From contig MKUN01000025.1 in NCBI GenBank assembly GCA_001897835.1, forward strand, positions 1-64,000: a DNA stretch of 64,000 nt. Reading direction: 5' to 3'. Origin of the DNA: Bacteroidetes bacterium 46-16 (GTDB taxonomy: Bacteria; Bacteroidota; Bacteroidia; Chitinophagales; Chitinophagaceae). Below are positions 44,190 to 52,589 of the stretch, in pieces. How positions within the stretch are numbered: the first letter of the stretch is position 1; every line of letters begins with the position of its first letter. Below the pieces are notes generated by a model. That model had not been told where the DNA came from. It saw nothing but the letters and a program-made list of their open reading frames with translations, and did not search any database. The translations under genes were made by a program, and so were the position numbers.

Positions 44190-45416
44190 GTGGAAAATCA
44201 AATACATAACCAGGAGTTCGAAGCACTGTTCAACAATGCTGCTATAGGTATTATCATTGTTGATGAAGCAGGCGAAATAGTACTGGCCAATAATTTTGCG
44301 CTGAAACAGTTTGGTTACAACGACGGAGAATTACTGCACCAGAAGATCGAAGTGCTCATACCACAGCGATATACCGGCAGGCACGAACAGCACAGGACCA
44401 ATTATCACGGTGCAGGTGCACACAGCAGGCCTATGGGCACGGGCATGGACCTTTATGCCATAAAAAAGAGTGGCGAAGAGTTCCCCGTGGAGGTAAGCCT
44501 GAGTTCATACAATGCCAAAGACAAAAAGTATGCTATAGCCTTCATAAGCGATATCACCATACGGAAACGCTCCGAAGAAGCACTCATTAACCTCAATGCC
44601 GAACTGGAAGAAAAAGTGAAAGAGCGCACCCGATCGCTCAGCGAAACGGTAAAGCAACTCAACCAAAGAATTAAAGAAGCCGAGGAGAAGGACAACCAGT
44701 TAAGGGCCGCCCTTGAAAAAGAAAAGGAACTGAACGAATTGAAATCCAAATTCGTCTCTCTTGCTTCACACGAATTCCGTACTCCACTTAGTACGGTATT
44801 ATCATCAGCATACCTCGTCTCGAAATATGAGACAGCAGAGGACCATCCCAAACGCGAAAAACACCTGCAGCGCATCGTATCCAGCGTCAACATGCTTACC
44901 GACATACTGAATGATTTCCTCTCCGTCGGCAAGATCGAAGAAGGCAGGATACAGGTGCGCATCAGCGAATTTAATATACAGGACCTGGTAAAGGGTCTTA
45001 TAAACGAGTTGCAGCCCATACAAAAGAAGGGCCAAAAGATCGTATATACGCATACCGGCAACGAGCACATCATGCTCGATCCATCTTTGTTCAAGCACAT
45101 CATTATGAACCTCCTCTCCAATGCCATAAAATTTTCACCGGAGCATAGCGAGATCGATCTTATTACAACACATAACAACAAACAATTAAAACTCTCAGTG
45201 GCTGATAAAGGCATGGGCATATCAAAGGAAGACCAGGAACACCTTTTCGAGCGCTTTTTCAGGGGCCATAATGTCACCAATATACAGGGTACGGGCCTTG
45301 GCCTGCATATAGTGGGCAAGTATGCCGAACTGCTCAATGGTGTAGTGACCTGCAACAGCGAGATAAACAAAGGGACAGAATTTATTATTACTTTTAATCT
45401 AAACCAGGAGCAATGA
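44190..45416 (+). CDS. PAS-domain sensor histidine kinase
   Basis: The 408-residue protein starts at GTG; the ATG 27 bp upstream is followed in frame by a stop. It has an N-terminal PAS domain (about 8-125, FNNAAIGIIIVDEAGEIVLAN...EFPVEVSLSS), a coiled coil (about 130-185), the phosphoacceptor His194 in LASHEFRTPL, and an HATPase_c domain (NLLSNAIKFSPEH, DKGMGIS, GTGLGLHIVGKY). No transmembrane segment is seen, so it senses a cytoplasmic signal. It overlaps the response regulator in ATGA, so the two form a pair. The PAS has no clear haem ligand. Confidence 0.92.
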   Translation: MENQIHNQEFEALFNNAAIGIIIVDEAGEIVLANNFALKQFGYNDGELLHQKIEVLIPQRYTGRHEQHRTNYHGAGAHSRPMGTGMDLYAIKKSGEEFPVEVSLSSYNAKDKKYAIAFISDITIRKRSEEALINLNAELEEKVKERTRSLSETVKQLNQRIKEAEEKDNQLRAALEKEKELNELKSKFVSLASHEFRTPLSTVLSSAYLVSKYETAEDHPKREKHLQRIVSSVNMLTDILNDFLSVGKIEEGRIQVRISEFNIQDLVKGLINELQPIQKKGQKIVYTHTGNEHIMLDPSLFKHIIMNLLSNAIKFSPEHSEIDLITTHNNKQLKLSVADKGMGISKEDQEHLFERFFRGHNVTNIQGTGLGLHIVGKYAELLNGVVTCNSEINKGTEFIITFNLNQEQ

Positions 45417-46471
45417 AAACGGTACTGCTCATAGAAGACAATAACGATATCCGCGAGAACATGGCGGAGATACTGGAACTGGCCGGCTATAAGGTATTCA
45501 CTGCCGAGAATGGCAAGGTAGGTGTTGAAGTGGCACAGGAAGAGAAACCCGACCTGATCGTCTGCGACATCATGATGCCTGTACTCGACGGTTATGGCGT
45601 GATACACATGCTGCAGAAAAATCCCGATCTACAGCATACGCCTTTCATCTTCCTGACGGCAAAAGCCGAACGTGCCGAGATACGCAAGGGTATGGAACTG
45701 GGTGCCGATGATTATATTACCAAGCCTTTTGACGGCACCGAACTGCTCAATGCCATAGAAAGCAGGCTGCGCAAGGCTGAGGTTTTACGCAAAGACATAC
45801 CTAAAGGGCTTGAAGGCATCAATTCGCTTTTAAGCACCATCAGCGGCACTGCAGCCATAGAGCAGTTCATCAAAGACAGGTCAACCACGAAATACAAGAA
45901 AAAACAGGCTATCTATACAGAAGGCAATCACGCTACCCGCCTTTATTATATAGAAAAAGGGAAAGTAAAAGTGTACAGGATGAATGATGATGGCAAAGAG
46001 CTTATCACCGACCTGTATGGCGAAGGCGAATTCCTCGGTTATAGCACCCTGCTGGAAGGCAGCGTGTATAAAGAAACCGCTGAGGCACTGGAAGAATGCG
46101 AGATAGCCGCTATACCCCGCTCAGAATTTGACGAACTGGTGAACAGCAACAAAGAAGTGCTGCAAAAATTCGTTCAGCTATTGGTGAACAATGTGCAGGA
46201 AAAAGAACAACAACTACTGAAACTGGCCTACAGCTCGCTGCGCAAAAAAGTAGCCGACACGCTCATCATGCTCAGCAAAAAATACAACCAGGCCAATAAA
46301 GAGCATTTTACTATTGATATCAGTCGCGAAAATCTTGCCCACATTGCTGGCACCGCTAAAGAATCCCTGATACGCACCTTAAGCGATTTTAAAGACGAAA
46401 AGCTGATTGATATACAACAGGGTGACATAGTGCTGCTCAACCAAAAGAAACTGGAGAATATGGTCAACTGA
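45413..46471 (+). CDS. Receiver-cNMP-HTH (Crp/Fnr) fusion response regulator
   Basis: The 352-residue protein joins a receiver domain (phosphoacceptor Asp52, Lys104 in ITKPF) to a cyclic-nucleotide-binding fold (about 150-265) and a Crp-type HTH (about 280-352). The recognition helix TAKESLIRTL has Glu317 and Arg321, the E-x3-R pair that in Crp and Fnr contacts the TGA/TCA half-sites. There is no Fnr-type Cys cluster (only two Cys) and the cAMP-pocket Arg-Ser is replaced by Lys-Glu, so phosphorylation by the partner kinase, not a ligand, is the likely input. It is the best candidate regulator of the adjacent cbb3 operon. Confidence 0.9.
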   Translation: MKTVLLIEDNNDIRENMAEILELAGYKVFTAENGKVGVEVAQEEKPDLIVCDIMMPVLDGYGVIHMLQKNPDLQHTPFIFLTAKAERAEIRKGMELGADDYITKPFDGTELLNAIESRLRKAEVLRKDIPKGLEGINSLLSTISGTAAIEQFIKDRSTTKYKKKQAIYTEGNHATRLYYIEKGKVKVYRMNDDGKELITDLYGEGEFLGYSTLLEGSVYKETAEALEECEIAAIPRSEFDELVNSNKEVLQKFVQLLVNNVQEKEQQLLKLAYSSLRKKVADTLIMLSKKYNQANKEHFTIDISRENLAHIAGTAKESLIRTLSDFKDEKLIDIQQGDIVLLNQKKLENMVN

Positions 46472-46511
46472 TTGATAACAGGCTACTCTTCAGCATATCT
46501 CACATTTGCTT

Positions 46512-46705
46512 TAAAAAACATTTATTAAACCAGCTTACCACTTCGGGGCACCCTGTTTATAGCCTTGAGAAGTATTGGGTATATAGCTCCACAAGAGCGA
46601 CATCTAACTAAAAAACATTCACTAAACCAGCTTAGCCCCTTCGGGGCAACCTGTTTATAGCCTTGGGAAGTATTGGATATTATAGCTCCATAGGAGCGAC
46701 CTGTA
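46512..46705 (+). repeat. Two 97-bp direct hairpin repeats
   Basis: Units 46512-46608 and 46609-46705 are similar direct copies, each with TAAAAAACATT, then CAGCTTA and a hairpin GCCCCTTCGGGGC (degenerate in copy 1), CCTGTTTATAGCCTTG, and the palindrome AGCTCCATAGGAGC followed by GACCTGT. They share family features with 7.7 kb and 55.1 kb. They fill the gap between convergent genes and contain no gene. Confidence 0.8.
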
Positions 46706-46726
46706 ACTATTAAGCGCAATATCTGC

Positions 46727-47110
46727 TTACAATATCTCGGAAAGATATTTGTTGAATTCAAACTTCAGCCGGCTGAACTCCTTTTCCATTTTGCTCATAT
46801 CCACGCGTAATCGTTCATGCTTTGCCAGCCAGTCAAGATCAATATTATCATTGGTCCACTGGGTGTTGATACCCTGGCTTTCCGTAGCTATATCATGACG
46901 CAGCAAAGCGATCACAGCATCTTTATTTAAAAAATTATTTTGGAAATATTCCACCTGCTCCAGCAGGGTCTGTTCCAGCTTATCCCGTACTATCTCAGCG
47001 AGGCGATTTTTCAGGTACACGTTCTCCTGCTGCATGTAATCCAGCGTGCGGATCCATGTGCCGTTCTCATGCCTGTATTGCTTTATTTTGCTGTTATCGC
47101 CCATGTACAT
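46727..47110 (-). CDS. Coiled-coil protein of unknown function
   Basis: The ATG at 47110 (AAGG about 6 bp upstream) gives 127 residues; a second ATG at 47104 and a GTG at 47116 are alternatives. The protein is charged and helical, with coiled-coil-like heptads at 20-60 (YMQQENVYLKNRLAEIV) and 95-125 (HERLRVDMSKMEKEFSRL). It has no signal peptide or recognised domain. It lies 96 bp beyond the hemN stop, with its own predicted promoter and a Crp/Fnr-type operator (47142-47206), so it appears to belong to the cbb3 regulon. Confidence 0.75.
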   Translation of the reverse strand: MYMGDNSKIKQYRHENGTWIRTLDYMQQENVYLKNRLAEIVRDKLEQTLLEQVEYFQNNFLNKDAVIALLRHDIATESQGINTQWTNDNIDLDWLAKHERLRVDMSKMEKEFSRLKFEFNKYLSEIL

Positions 47111-47141
47111 ATACACCTTACCACTTTTTTAACGCTCCCCG

Positions 47142-47149
47142 TAAAATTA
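47142..47149 (-). promoter_or_regulatory. -7 element of coiled-coil gene
   Basis: On the minus strand TAATTTTA, one mismatch from TAnnTTTG and no -33 TTG upstream. Its 3' end is 58.5 bp from the centre of the dyad at 47195-47206. Confidence 0.55.
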
Positions 47150-47194
47150 TCCTTGCATAACATCCTTATTAATAACGAAGGTCAATCTAAAAAC

Positions 47195-47206
47195 TGACGT
47201 ATATCA
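47195..47206 (-). promoter_or_regulatory. Putative Crp/Fnr-type operator upstream of coiled-coil gene
   Basis: TGA-CGTATA-TCA. On the minus strand it reads TGATATACGTCA, matching the other two sites in TGAT-nTnn-GTCA. Its outer flanks are only weakly symmetrical. Confidence 0.55.
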
Positions 47207-48565
47207 CTATACGGCCTTACTGAAGGCCTGTTCTTTCATGCACTGTTTCCGCTGCAGGTGCAGGTCGAATGCACTGCATATATTCCGCAAAAAACTATGC
47301 CCGATGTCCGTAACGCGAAGCCCTTCATGATCAAAATGCAATAAGCCGTCCGCCTCCATTTCCTCCAGCTGCGGAAAACTGTATTCCTCAAGGATATGCA
47401 TGTCCTGGGCAGCAAATCCTGTTTTTCCCATACACATTACATCCAGTATATACCTGCGGAAGTGTTTATCTTCCTCATCAAGGAAATAGCCCCTGTGCAC
47501 AGCAGGGAGGCCGCGTTCTACCTGCCTGTAATATTCATGCAATGTTTTCTCATTCTGGGCAAAAGCATTGCCGGTATCGCTTATCGCCGATACCCCCAGG
47601 CCCAATAGTATAGCACTTCGTTGCGTAGTATATCCCATAAAGTTCCGGTGCAGCCGCTGCTCCTGCTGGGCCTTATACAATTCATCACCCGGCAGGGCAA
47701 AGTGGTCCATCCCTATATCACGATAACCATGCTGCTCAAACAGTTCTTTGCCGGTACGGTACAGTTCCATCTTCAATTGCGCATCGGGCAGGTTGCGCTC
47801 ATCAAAAAGCCGCTGGCCCCTGCTGGTCCAGGGCACATGAGCATAGCTGTAAAATGCCACCCGGTCGGGCCTCAGCGAGATGCTCTGCATTATGGTCCTT
47901 TCAATACTGTCTTTTGCCTGGAAGGGCAGGCCATATATCAGGTCAAAGTTTACGGAAGTAAAACCTGCATCCCGCGCATTTTCCATAGCTGCCTGCACCT
48001 GCTCAAAGGCTTGTATCCTGTTTATGGCCTGCTGCACTATAGGGTCATTATCCTGTACACCATAACTTATCCGCCTGAAGCCCAGCTTATACAGGGCTTC
48101 GAGTTGTTCAGCAGTTGTATTATTAGGGTGTCCTTCTATCCCAAATTCATATTCAGGGTGCAGCACACAATTGTCAATGATCCCCAACACCAGTTGCTCC
48201 AGGTGCTGCGGCGAAAAAAAGGTCGGTGTGCCGCCGCCAATATGCAGTTCACGCAGCAAAGGTTTTTCATGCATCATTTCGCGGTACAGCTCCCATTCTT
48301 TCAGTATGGCTGCTATATATGGCTGCTCTACATTGTGGTTGGTGGTTATCTTTTTGTTGCAGCCGCAATAAGTGCACAACGATTCGCAAAATGGCAGGTG
48401 TAAGTACAAGGAAATACCTTGCCCGTTGCCTTTCCTGAACTGCTCCTGGAAGTTCAGTTCCCAGCGATCTGCATCAATGGCCCCGTCCCAGTATGGTACC
48501 GTGGGGTAACTGGTGTAGCGGGGCACGGGCACATTATATTTATTCAATAATTCTTGCTGAAGCAT
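47207..48565 (-). CDS. hemN: Oxygen-independent coproporphyrinogen III dehydrogenase
   Basis: From the ATG at 48565 the radical-SAM protein has 452 residues. It carries the 4Fe-4S motif CESLCTYC, LHIGGGTPTFF, FGIEGHPNNTT and NFDLIYGLPFQ, and a HemN C-terminal domain (GVSAISDTGNAFAQNEK, LRRYILDVMCMG-like). It oxidatively decarboxylates coproporphyrinogen III without oxygen and so supplies haem under low oxygen, matching the cbb3 genes upstream. A TTG nine codons upstream, overlapping the previous stop, is a less likely start. It is the last gene of the cco operon. Confidence 0.92.
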   Translation of the reverse strand: MLQQELLNKYNVPVPRYTSYPTVPYWDGAIDADRWELNFQEQFRKGNGQGISLYLHLPFCESLCTYCGCNKKITTNHNVEQPYIAAILKEWELYREMMHEKPLLRELHIGGGTPTFFSPQHLEQLVLGIIDNCVLHPEYEFGIEGHPNNTTAEQLEALYKLGFRRISYGVQDNDPIVQQAINRIQAFEQVQAAMENARDAGFTSVNFDLIYGLPFQAKDSIERTIMQSISLRPDRVAFYSYAHVPWTSRGQRLFDERNLPDAQLKMELYRTGKELFEQHGYRDIGMDHFALPGDELYKAQQEQRLHRNFMGYTTQRSAILLGLGVSAISDTGNAFAQNEKTLHEYYRQVERGLPAVHRGYFLDEEDKHFRRYILDVMCMGKTGFAAQDMHILEEYSFPQLEEMEADGLLHFDHEGLRVTDIGHSFLRNICSAFDLHLQRKQCMKEQAFSKAV

Positions 48566-48588
48566 AAAAAAAGCTCTTTTGAGATCGG

Positions 48589-49299
48589 TCAATGTTTATG
48601 GCAACATGATGCTTTCACACTATGCTGGTTCACTTCGATTGCAGGGCTCAGGTAAGGGATACCAAGGTTCATGCCCCTTAATACGAACAGGCTGCCGAAT
48701 ACGAACAGGAAAACCGGCACCAGTCGCCTGAAATGATTTACCCGTACAAAACTCATCTTGTTCCTTAATACGGTTATACCCACCATCATGGGCACCGTAC
48801 CGAGTCCGAACACGTACATCAGTTCCATAGCCTGTATAGTGCCCCCTGTTGTAATAGCCGCAGATAGTGCCATATACACCAGTCCGCAGGGCAGCAGTCC
48901 ATTCAGGAAGCCTGCCATGAAAAGCGACCCTAAGCCTGGCTTAGCTATGAAATGCCCCAAATATTTACGCACATACCCTGTCCAGGGCAATACCACTTTT
49001 ACCGAATTGCCGGGGAGGAACGACAGCACCCCGGCAACCAGCAACAGCGCTCCCAGTCCTATGGAGATATACTGTTGCAGGTGTGGAGTAAACATATTGC
49101 TGAATGAATGCAGCACCATTGCCAGCAATGCATAGGTCGTAATGCGCCCAAAATGATACAATGCGATCCCCGCAATTTTTTTAAAGCCCTGCAGGAACCG
49201 GAATGGCATCACCCACACTATGGGGCCGCACATGCCTGCACAGTGCAGGCTGCCTGTAAAGCCCATCAACAACGCTATACTGAAACTGAAGGTGCTCAT
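48589..49299 (-). CDS. TauE/SafE-like membrane protein of the cbb3 cluster
   Basis: The 236-residue membrane protein has six or so helices with the two small-residue motifs GFTGSLHCAGMCGPI and LNGLLPCGLVYMALSAA, which contain conserved Cys residues (CxxxC, PCG). It ends in ASCCHKH, a probable metal-binding tail. Related proteins in cbb3 clusters are thought to move or sense copper. It overlaps fixH by ATGA and precedes hemN by 23 bp, so it belongs to the cco operon. Confidence 0.85.
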   Translation of the reverse strand: MSTFSFSIALLMGFTGSLHCAGMCGPIVWVMPFRFLQGFKKIAGIALYHFGRITTYALLAMVLHSFSNMFTPHLQQYISIGLGALLLVAGVLSFLPGNSVKVVLPWTGYVRKYLGHFIAKPGLGSLFMAGFLNGLLPCGLVYMALSAAITTGGTIQAMELMYVFGLGTVPMMVGITVLRNKMSFVRVNHFRRLVPVFLFVFGSLFVLRGMNLGIPYLSPAIEVNQHSVKASCCHKH

Positions 49300-49739
49300 T
49301 TACTAAGATCTAAGCCCGATTCCTGGTAATATTTCTTCCCATCTGCTTCCAGTTCTATCTTAACTGTATAATGCGTCTTTTGCAAAACAGCACGGGATAC
49401 TTCCACATCACCGTTTACGGTATTAAGGGGCATTTCTTTGTCCCATGCTGCATGTACCGGCGAGTAAAAATGGATAGTGCCGGCCAGTTGCTTACCCTGT
49501 AGCTCTGCAGGCAGTTCTATACTTACCGCCTGTGCATTGGCGTGTACGCCTATTGGCTGCGATAGTGTTGACTGGTTCTTACCGGCATTGATTACGTCCT
49601 GGTATTTTATCTCGTCCGAATAATAGGTATCCGATACCAGGTCGAAATGCTGGTGGGTACTGGCTACAACCATAGTGCCGATCAACAGCACAAAGCCCAC
49701 ATACAACATCGTTATTTTCACACCCCAACTGATCTTCAT
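49296..49739 (-). CDS. fixH: FixH family cbb3 assembly protein
   Basis: The 147-residue protein has one N-terminal transmembrane helix (about 8-30) and a periplasmic beta domain with the family feature SDEIKYQDVINAGKNQS and VHAAWDKEMPLN. FixH is part of the cbb3 accessory set fixGHIS. It follows ccoG by 27 bp and its stop overlaps the next start as ATGA. Confidence 0.85.
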   Translation of the reverse strand: MKISWGVKITMLYVGFVLLIGTMVVASTHQHFDLVSDTYYSDEIKYQDVINAGKNQSTLSQPIGVHANAQAVSIELPAELQGKQLAGTIHFYSPVHAAWDKEMPLNTVNGDVEVSRAVLQKTHYTVKIELEADGKKYYQESGLDLSK

Positions 49740-49766
49740 GATCGTAAATTTTATTGGTTAAGGAAT

Positions 49767-51182
49767 TTAATTGCCTGTGAATGGCCCAAGGAAGGTGGTA
49801 TTGACCGTTCTTATTTTTTCCTTGCCATCATACACGGCTATTTTCAGTTGTGTCTTTCTTTTGGTCACAAATTTGTTATCCAGGTATATGAACATGGTAC
49901 CGGTGGTATAACTGTCCCGGGGCACCAACAATCTTGTTTCACCTACAAGACTAATGGTGCCATCAAAATTTTCGGGTTTAAAGCTCAGCTCCTTATTCTT
50001 GAAGGTTTTATTCAGCAGCTTGTAACTGTACAGGTTACTGATCTTATTATTGGCCTGCTCCTGGTACAGTTGTCCCGGTGTGCGCAATATGTTCACGCCT
50101 ACATCGGTACGGCTTGCCAGCAGGAACACCTCAACACCCAGCAGCACGCACATCACCGCTGTATATGCCTTCATACGCCCGGTAAAGCGCATTTTCTTAT
50201 TATTGGCTATGTTCTCTTCCGATGCATACCGGATCAGCCCCGTGGGCAGGCCTACGGCATTCATCATCTTATCGCAGGCATCTATGCAGGCCGTGCAGTT
50301 CACACATTCCAGTTGGGTGCCATTACGTATATCTATGCCTGTGGGGCATACTTTTACACATTGTGCACAGTCTATGCAGTCGCCTATTGTACGCTCTTCG
50401 TTCTTTTTGAATTTTCCTCTTTGCTCACCGCGTTTATAATCATAGGCGACCACGATCGAGTTGCGGTCGAGCAGTACGCCCTGCATACGGCCATATGGGC
50501 ATATTACAGTACATACCTGTTCTCTGAGCCAGGAATAAACGAAAAAGAATACCGTGGTAAATGTGCATAGCGAAGTGAATGTACCCAGGTGCTGGCCCAG
50601 CGGTTCACTGATCATCTTCTCCAGTTCATCTATACCTATGATATAGGCCAGGAAAGTATTGGCGATGATAAAACTGATGAGCCAGAAGGCGGTCCACTTG
50701 GCCAGCTTTTTAGTTACTTTTTCGGTGTTCCATGGCCCATGCTTCAGCATCTTTTGTTTAGCCGCATCTCCCTCTATAAGGTATTCCACTTTACGGAACA
50801 CCATCTCCATAAATATGGTCTGCGGGCAGGCCCACCCACAGAATATACGACCAAATACTACCGTGAACAGGGCTACGAATACGATGAAGATGATCATACC
50901 CAGCCCGAAGATGAAGAAGTCCTGCGGCCAGAATATTTGCCCGAAAAGGATGAACTTACGTTCCAGTATATTCAACAGGAACAATGGGTGCCCTTCGTAC
51001 TTGATAAAGGGCAGGGCAAAGAACACGGCCAGGTAAAGTATGCTTACCCATGTGCGGGCATTATACAGTTTTCCATGCGGTTTCTGCGGGAACATCCATA
51101 CGCGCTTACCCTGTTTGTCTACAGTAGCTACATTATCCCGGAATGTATTTACATCCTGTTTCTCTGAGGCCTGGCTATTCAT
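49767..51182 (-). CDS. ccoG: Cytochrome c oxidase accessory protein CcoG (FixG)
   Basis: The 471-residue membrane protein has six transmembrane helices and polyferredoxin sites: CGWACP and CTVICPYGRMQ (membrane-embedded Cys) and two 4Fe-4S motifs CIDCAQCVKVCPTG and CVNCTACIDACDK at about 265-310, then a C-terminal FixG immunoglobulin-like domain. In other bacteria CcoG reduces Cu2+ to Cu+ for cbb3 assembly. It lies 7 bp after ccoP. Confidence 0.95.
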   Translation of the reverse strand: MNSQASEKQDVNTFRDNVATVDKQGKRVWMFPQKPHGKLYNARTWVSILYLAVFFALPFIKYEGHPLFLLNILERKFILFGQIFWPQDFFIFGLGMIIFIVFVALFTVVFGRIFCGWACPQTIFMEMVFRKVEYLIEGDAAKQKMLKHGPWNTEKVTKKLAKWTAFWLISFIIANTFLAYIIGIDELEKMISEPLGQHLGTFTSLCTFTTVFFFVYSWLREQVCTVICPYGRMQGVLLDRNSIVVAYDYKRGEQRGKFKKNEERTIGDCIDCAQCVKVCPTGIDIRNGTQLECVNCTACIDACDKMMNAVGLPTGLIRYASEENIANNKKMRFTGRMKAYTAVMCVLLGVEVFLLASRTDVGVNILRTPGQLYQEQANNKISNLYSYKLLNKTFKNKELSFKPENFDGTISLVGETRLLVPRDSYTTGTMFIYLDNKFVTKRKTQLKIAVYDGKEKIRTVNTTFLGPFTGN

Positions 51183-51189
51183 ATCTTTC

Positions 51190-52368
51190 CTAATTTACTG
51201 CCACACTTTTGGCTTTGCTGCTGTCAGCTTCCCCATTTGCCGGTGCGGCACTATCCTGTTCTATATATAGTTCCCCTTGTTTATCCTTCGGTGCAGCGGG
51301 TTTGGTACCGTGCAGCGATTTAACATAACTTGCCAGTTGGGCTATCTGCTTTGGCGAGTAATCGTCTTTCCAGCTCTTCATGCCCTTATCCTGCCAGCCG
51401 TATTTTATCGATTTAAAGATGTCTTTGATACCACCACCATGCAGCCAGTAATCATCGGTAAGATTAGGCCCTACACCTCCGCCACCGTCTTTGGCATGGC
51501 AGGCAAAACAAACGGTCTGGAATATCTGCTCACCTGCCGACAGGTCTGAAGCTGTTGTAAGTACCGTGACCGTATTCTCATCCACATTATTAGCCGATTT
51601 GGCCAGGTAGGCGGCCTTTTCCTCCTCTGCTTTTTGCATTTCTGCCACATACTCATCATGCGAGCTGGGCCCGGTACCGGATATATGAAAACGGTATAGG
51701 TAAATGCATGCAAATACTATGGTAACATAGAAACCATACTTCCACCACGGCGGCAGGCTGTTGTCCAGCTCGCGTATGCCATCGTAATTGTGGTCCAGCA
51801 TGATATCCTGCTCTTTCTCTATAGGCACCACGTTATTGAAACGGTCCCAGAATGCAGCGCGTGCTTTTATTTTAGCTGCTTTGGTCGGTACCGGCCTGTT
51901 GCTGATGAGCCGGGCCATGCTCCTGATATAGAAGGCAAGACCTATCACAATGAGCAGCTCAAGCGCTATCACACTTACCAGCCAGTAAAAATCGGTATTG
52001 GCCACACCGCTTATATAAGGTGCCGTATACGTACTCACTGTACTGTCTGCATCAGCAGCAAATGCGTGGAACGATGGCAGGCTCAGCGCTATCAGCAGCA
52101 AAATGACCTTGGCTGCATTATTATTTTCCTTCTTTGCCTTTTCGGCACGCATCTTATCGCGGTACACAAGCGTGAGCTGGCTCAGCACATTGGCCAGCAC
52201 ACCTATTGCAAAAACCAGTATGAACATCAGGCTCACCAGGCTTATCAGCCCGGCGTTGAATGTATTACCGGCCTTGTCGCCTGCCGCAGCTTCCGCCGCC
52301 CCGGCCATCCCGGGCAATAACAGCAGTATCATAACAGGCAGGGAAATTTTATTGAGATTTTTACGCAT
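51190..52368 (-). CDS. ccoP: cbb3-type cytochrome c oxidase subunit III (CcoP), monohaem
   Basis: The 392-residue protein has an N-terminal signal-like helix, a second and third hydrophobic segment (about 40-62, 88-105), the FixP_N anchor DNSLPPWWKYGFY with a helix (about 205-230), and one c-type haem site CFACH with axial Met in GMKSW. Canonical CcoP has two haem c motifs; here only one is present. The extra 100-residue N-terminal region with two hydrophobic segments resembles other Bacteroidota CcoP. It passes electrons from cytochrome c to subunit II/I and is 2 bp from ccoQ. Confidence 0.9.
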   Translation of the reverse strand: MRKNLNKISLPVMILLLLPGMAGAAEAAAGDKAGNTFNAGLISLVSLMFILVFAIGVLANVLSQLTLVYRDKMRAEKAKKENNNAAKVILLLIALSLPSFHAFAADADSTVSTYTAPYISGVANTDFYWLVSVIALELLIVIGLAFYIRSMARLISNRPVPTKAAKIKARAAFWDRFNNVVPIEKEQDIMLDHNYDGIRELDNSLPPWWKYGFYVTIVFACIYLYRFHISGTGPSSHDEYVAEMQKAEEEKAAYLAKSANNVDENTVTVLTTASDLSAGEQIFQTVCFACHAKDGGGGVGPNLTDDYWLHGGGIKDIFKSIKYGWQDKGMKSWKDDYSPKQIAQLASYVKSLHGTKPAAPKDKQGELYIEQDSAAPANGEADSSKAKSVAVN

Positions 52369-52370
52369 AG

Positions 52371-52568
52371 TTATGCTGTTTTATTATGACCGTTGTTTTC
52401 GTTTTCGTTACCGTTAAATGGGATCTGTTTCATGGCATCTATATAAGTCTTGTCGGCCCTGAAGGCCCATATACTGAGTGCCGAGAAAAAAAGGAAGAAT
52501 ATCAGCAGCGATGTAAGCGGGTATATACCTACACCTGTTATTGTTTCTAGATAATGGATGAATTTCAT
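52371..52568 (-). CDS. ccoQ: CcoQ-like small cbb3 subunit
   Basis: The 65-residue protein has one membrane helix (YPLTSLLIFFLFFSALSIWAF) and a charged C-terminal tail, as CcoQ does. The family is poorly conserved, so the call rests mostly on position between ccoNO and ccoP, 21 bp after the one and 2 bp before the other. Confidence 0.75.
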   Translation of the reverse strand: MKFIHYLETITGVGIYPLTSLLIFFLFFSALSIWAFRADKTYIDAMKQIPFNGNENENNGHNKTA

Positions 52569-52589
52569 ATCCCTCGTTTTTTAAGAATT

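Noticed and set aside
44220-44560. FixL-like haem-binding PAS in the histidine kinase
   Set aside because: The segment HSRPMGTG belongs to the common non-haem PAS pattern with RPMGxG; the His at the haem-ligand position cannot be aligned without a gap.
46525-46761. 78-residue frame across the repeats at 46.5 kb
   Set aside because: It is composed of the repeat sequence itself (the peptide repeats in step with the DNA), so it is not a gene.
48566-48592. TTG start for hemN overlapping the previous stop
   Set aside because: The nine added residues are not typical of HemN, and the ATG at 48565 has an AAAGAG purine run upstream.
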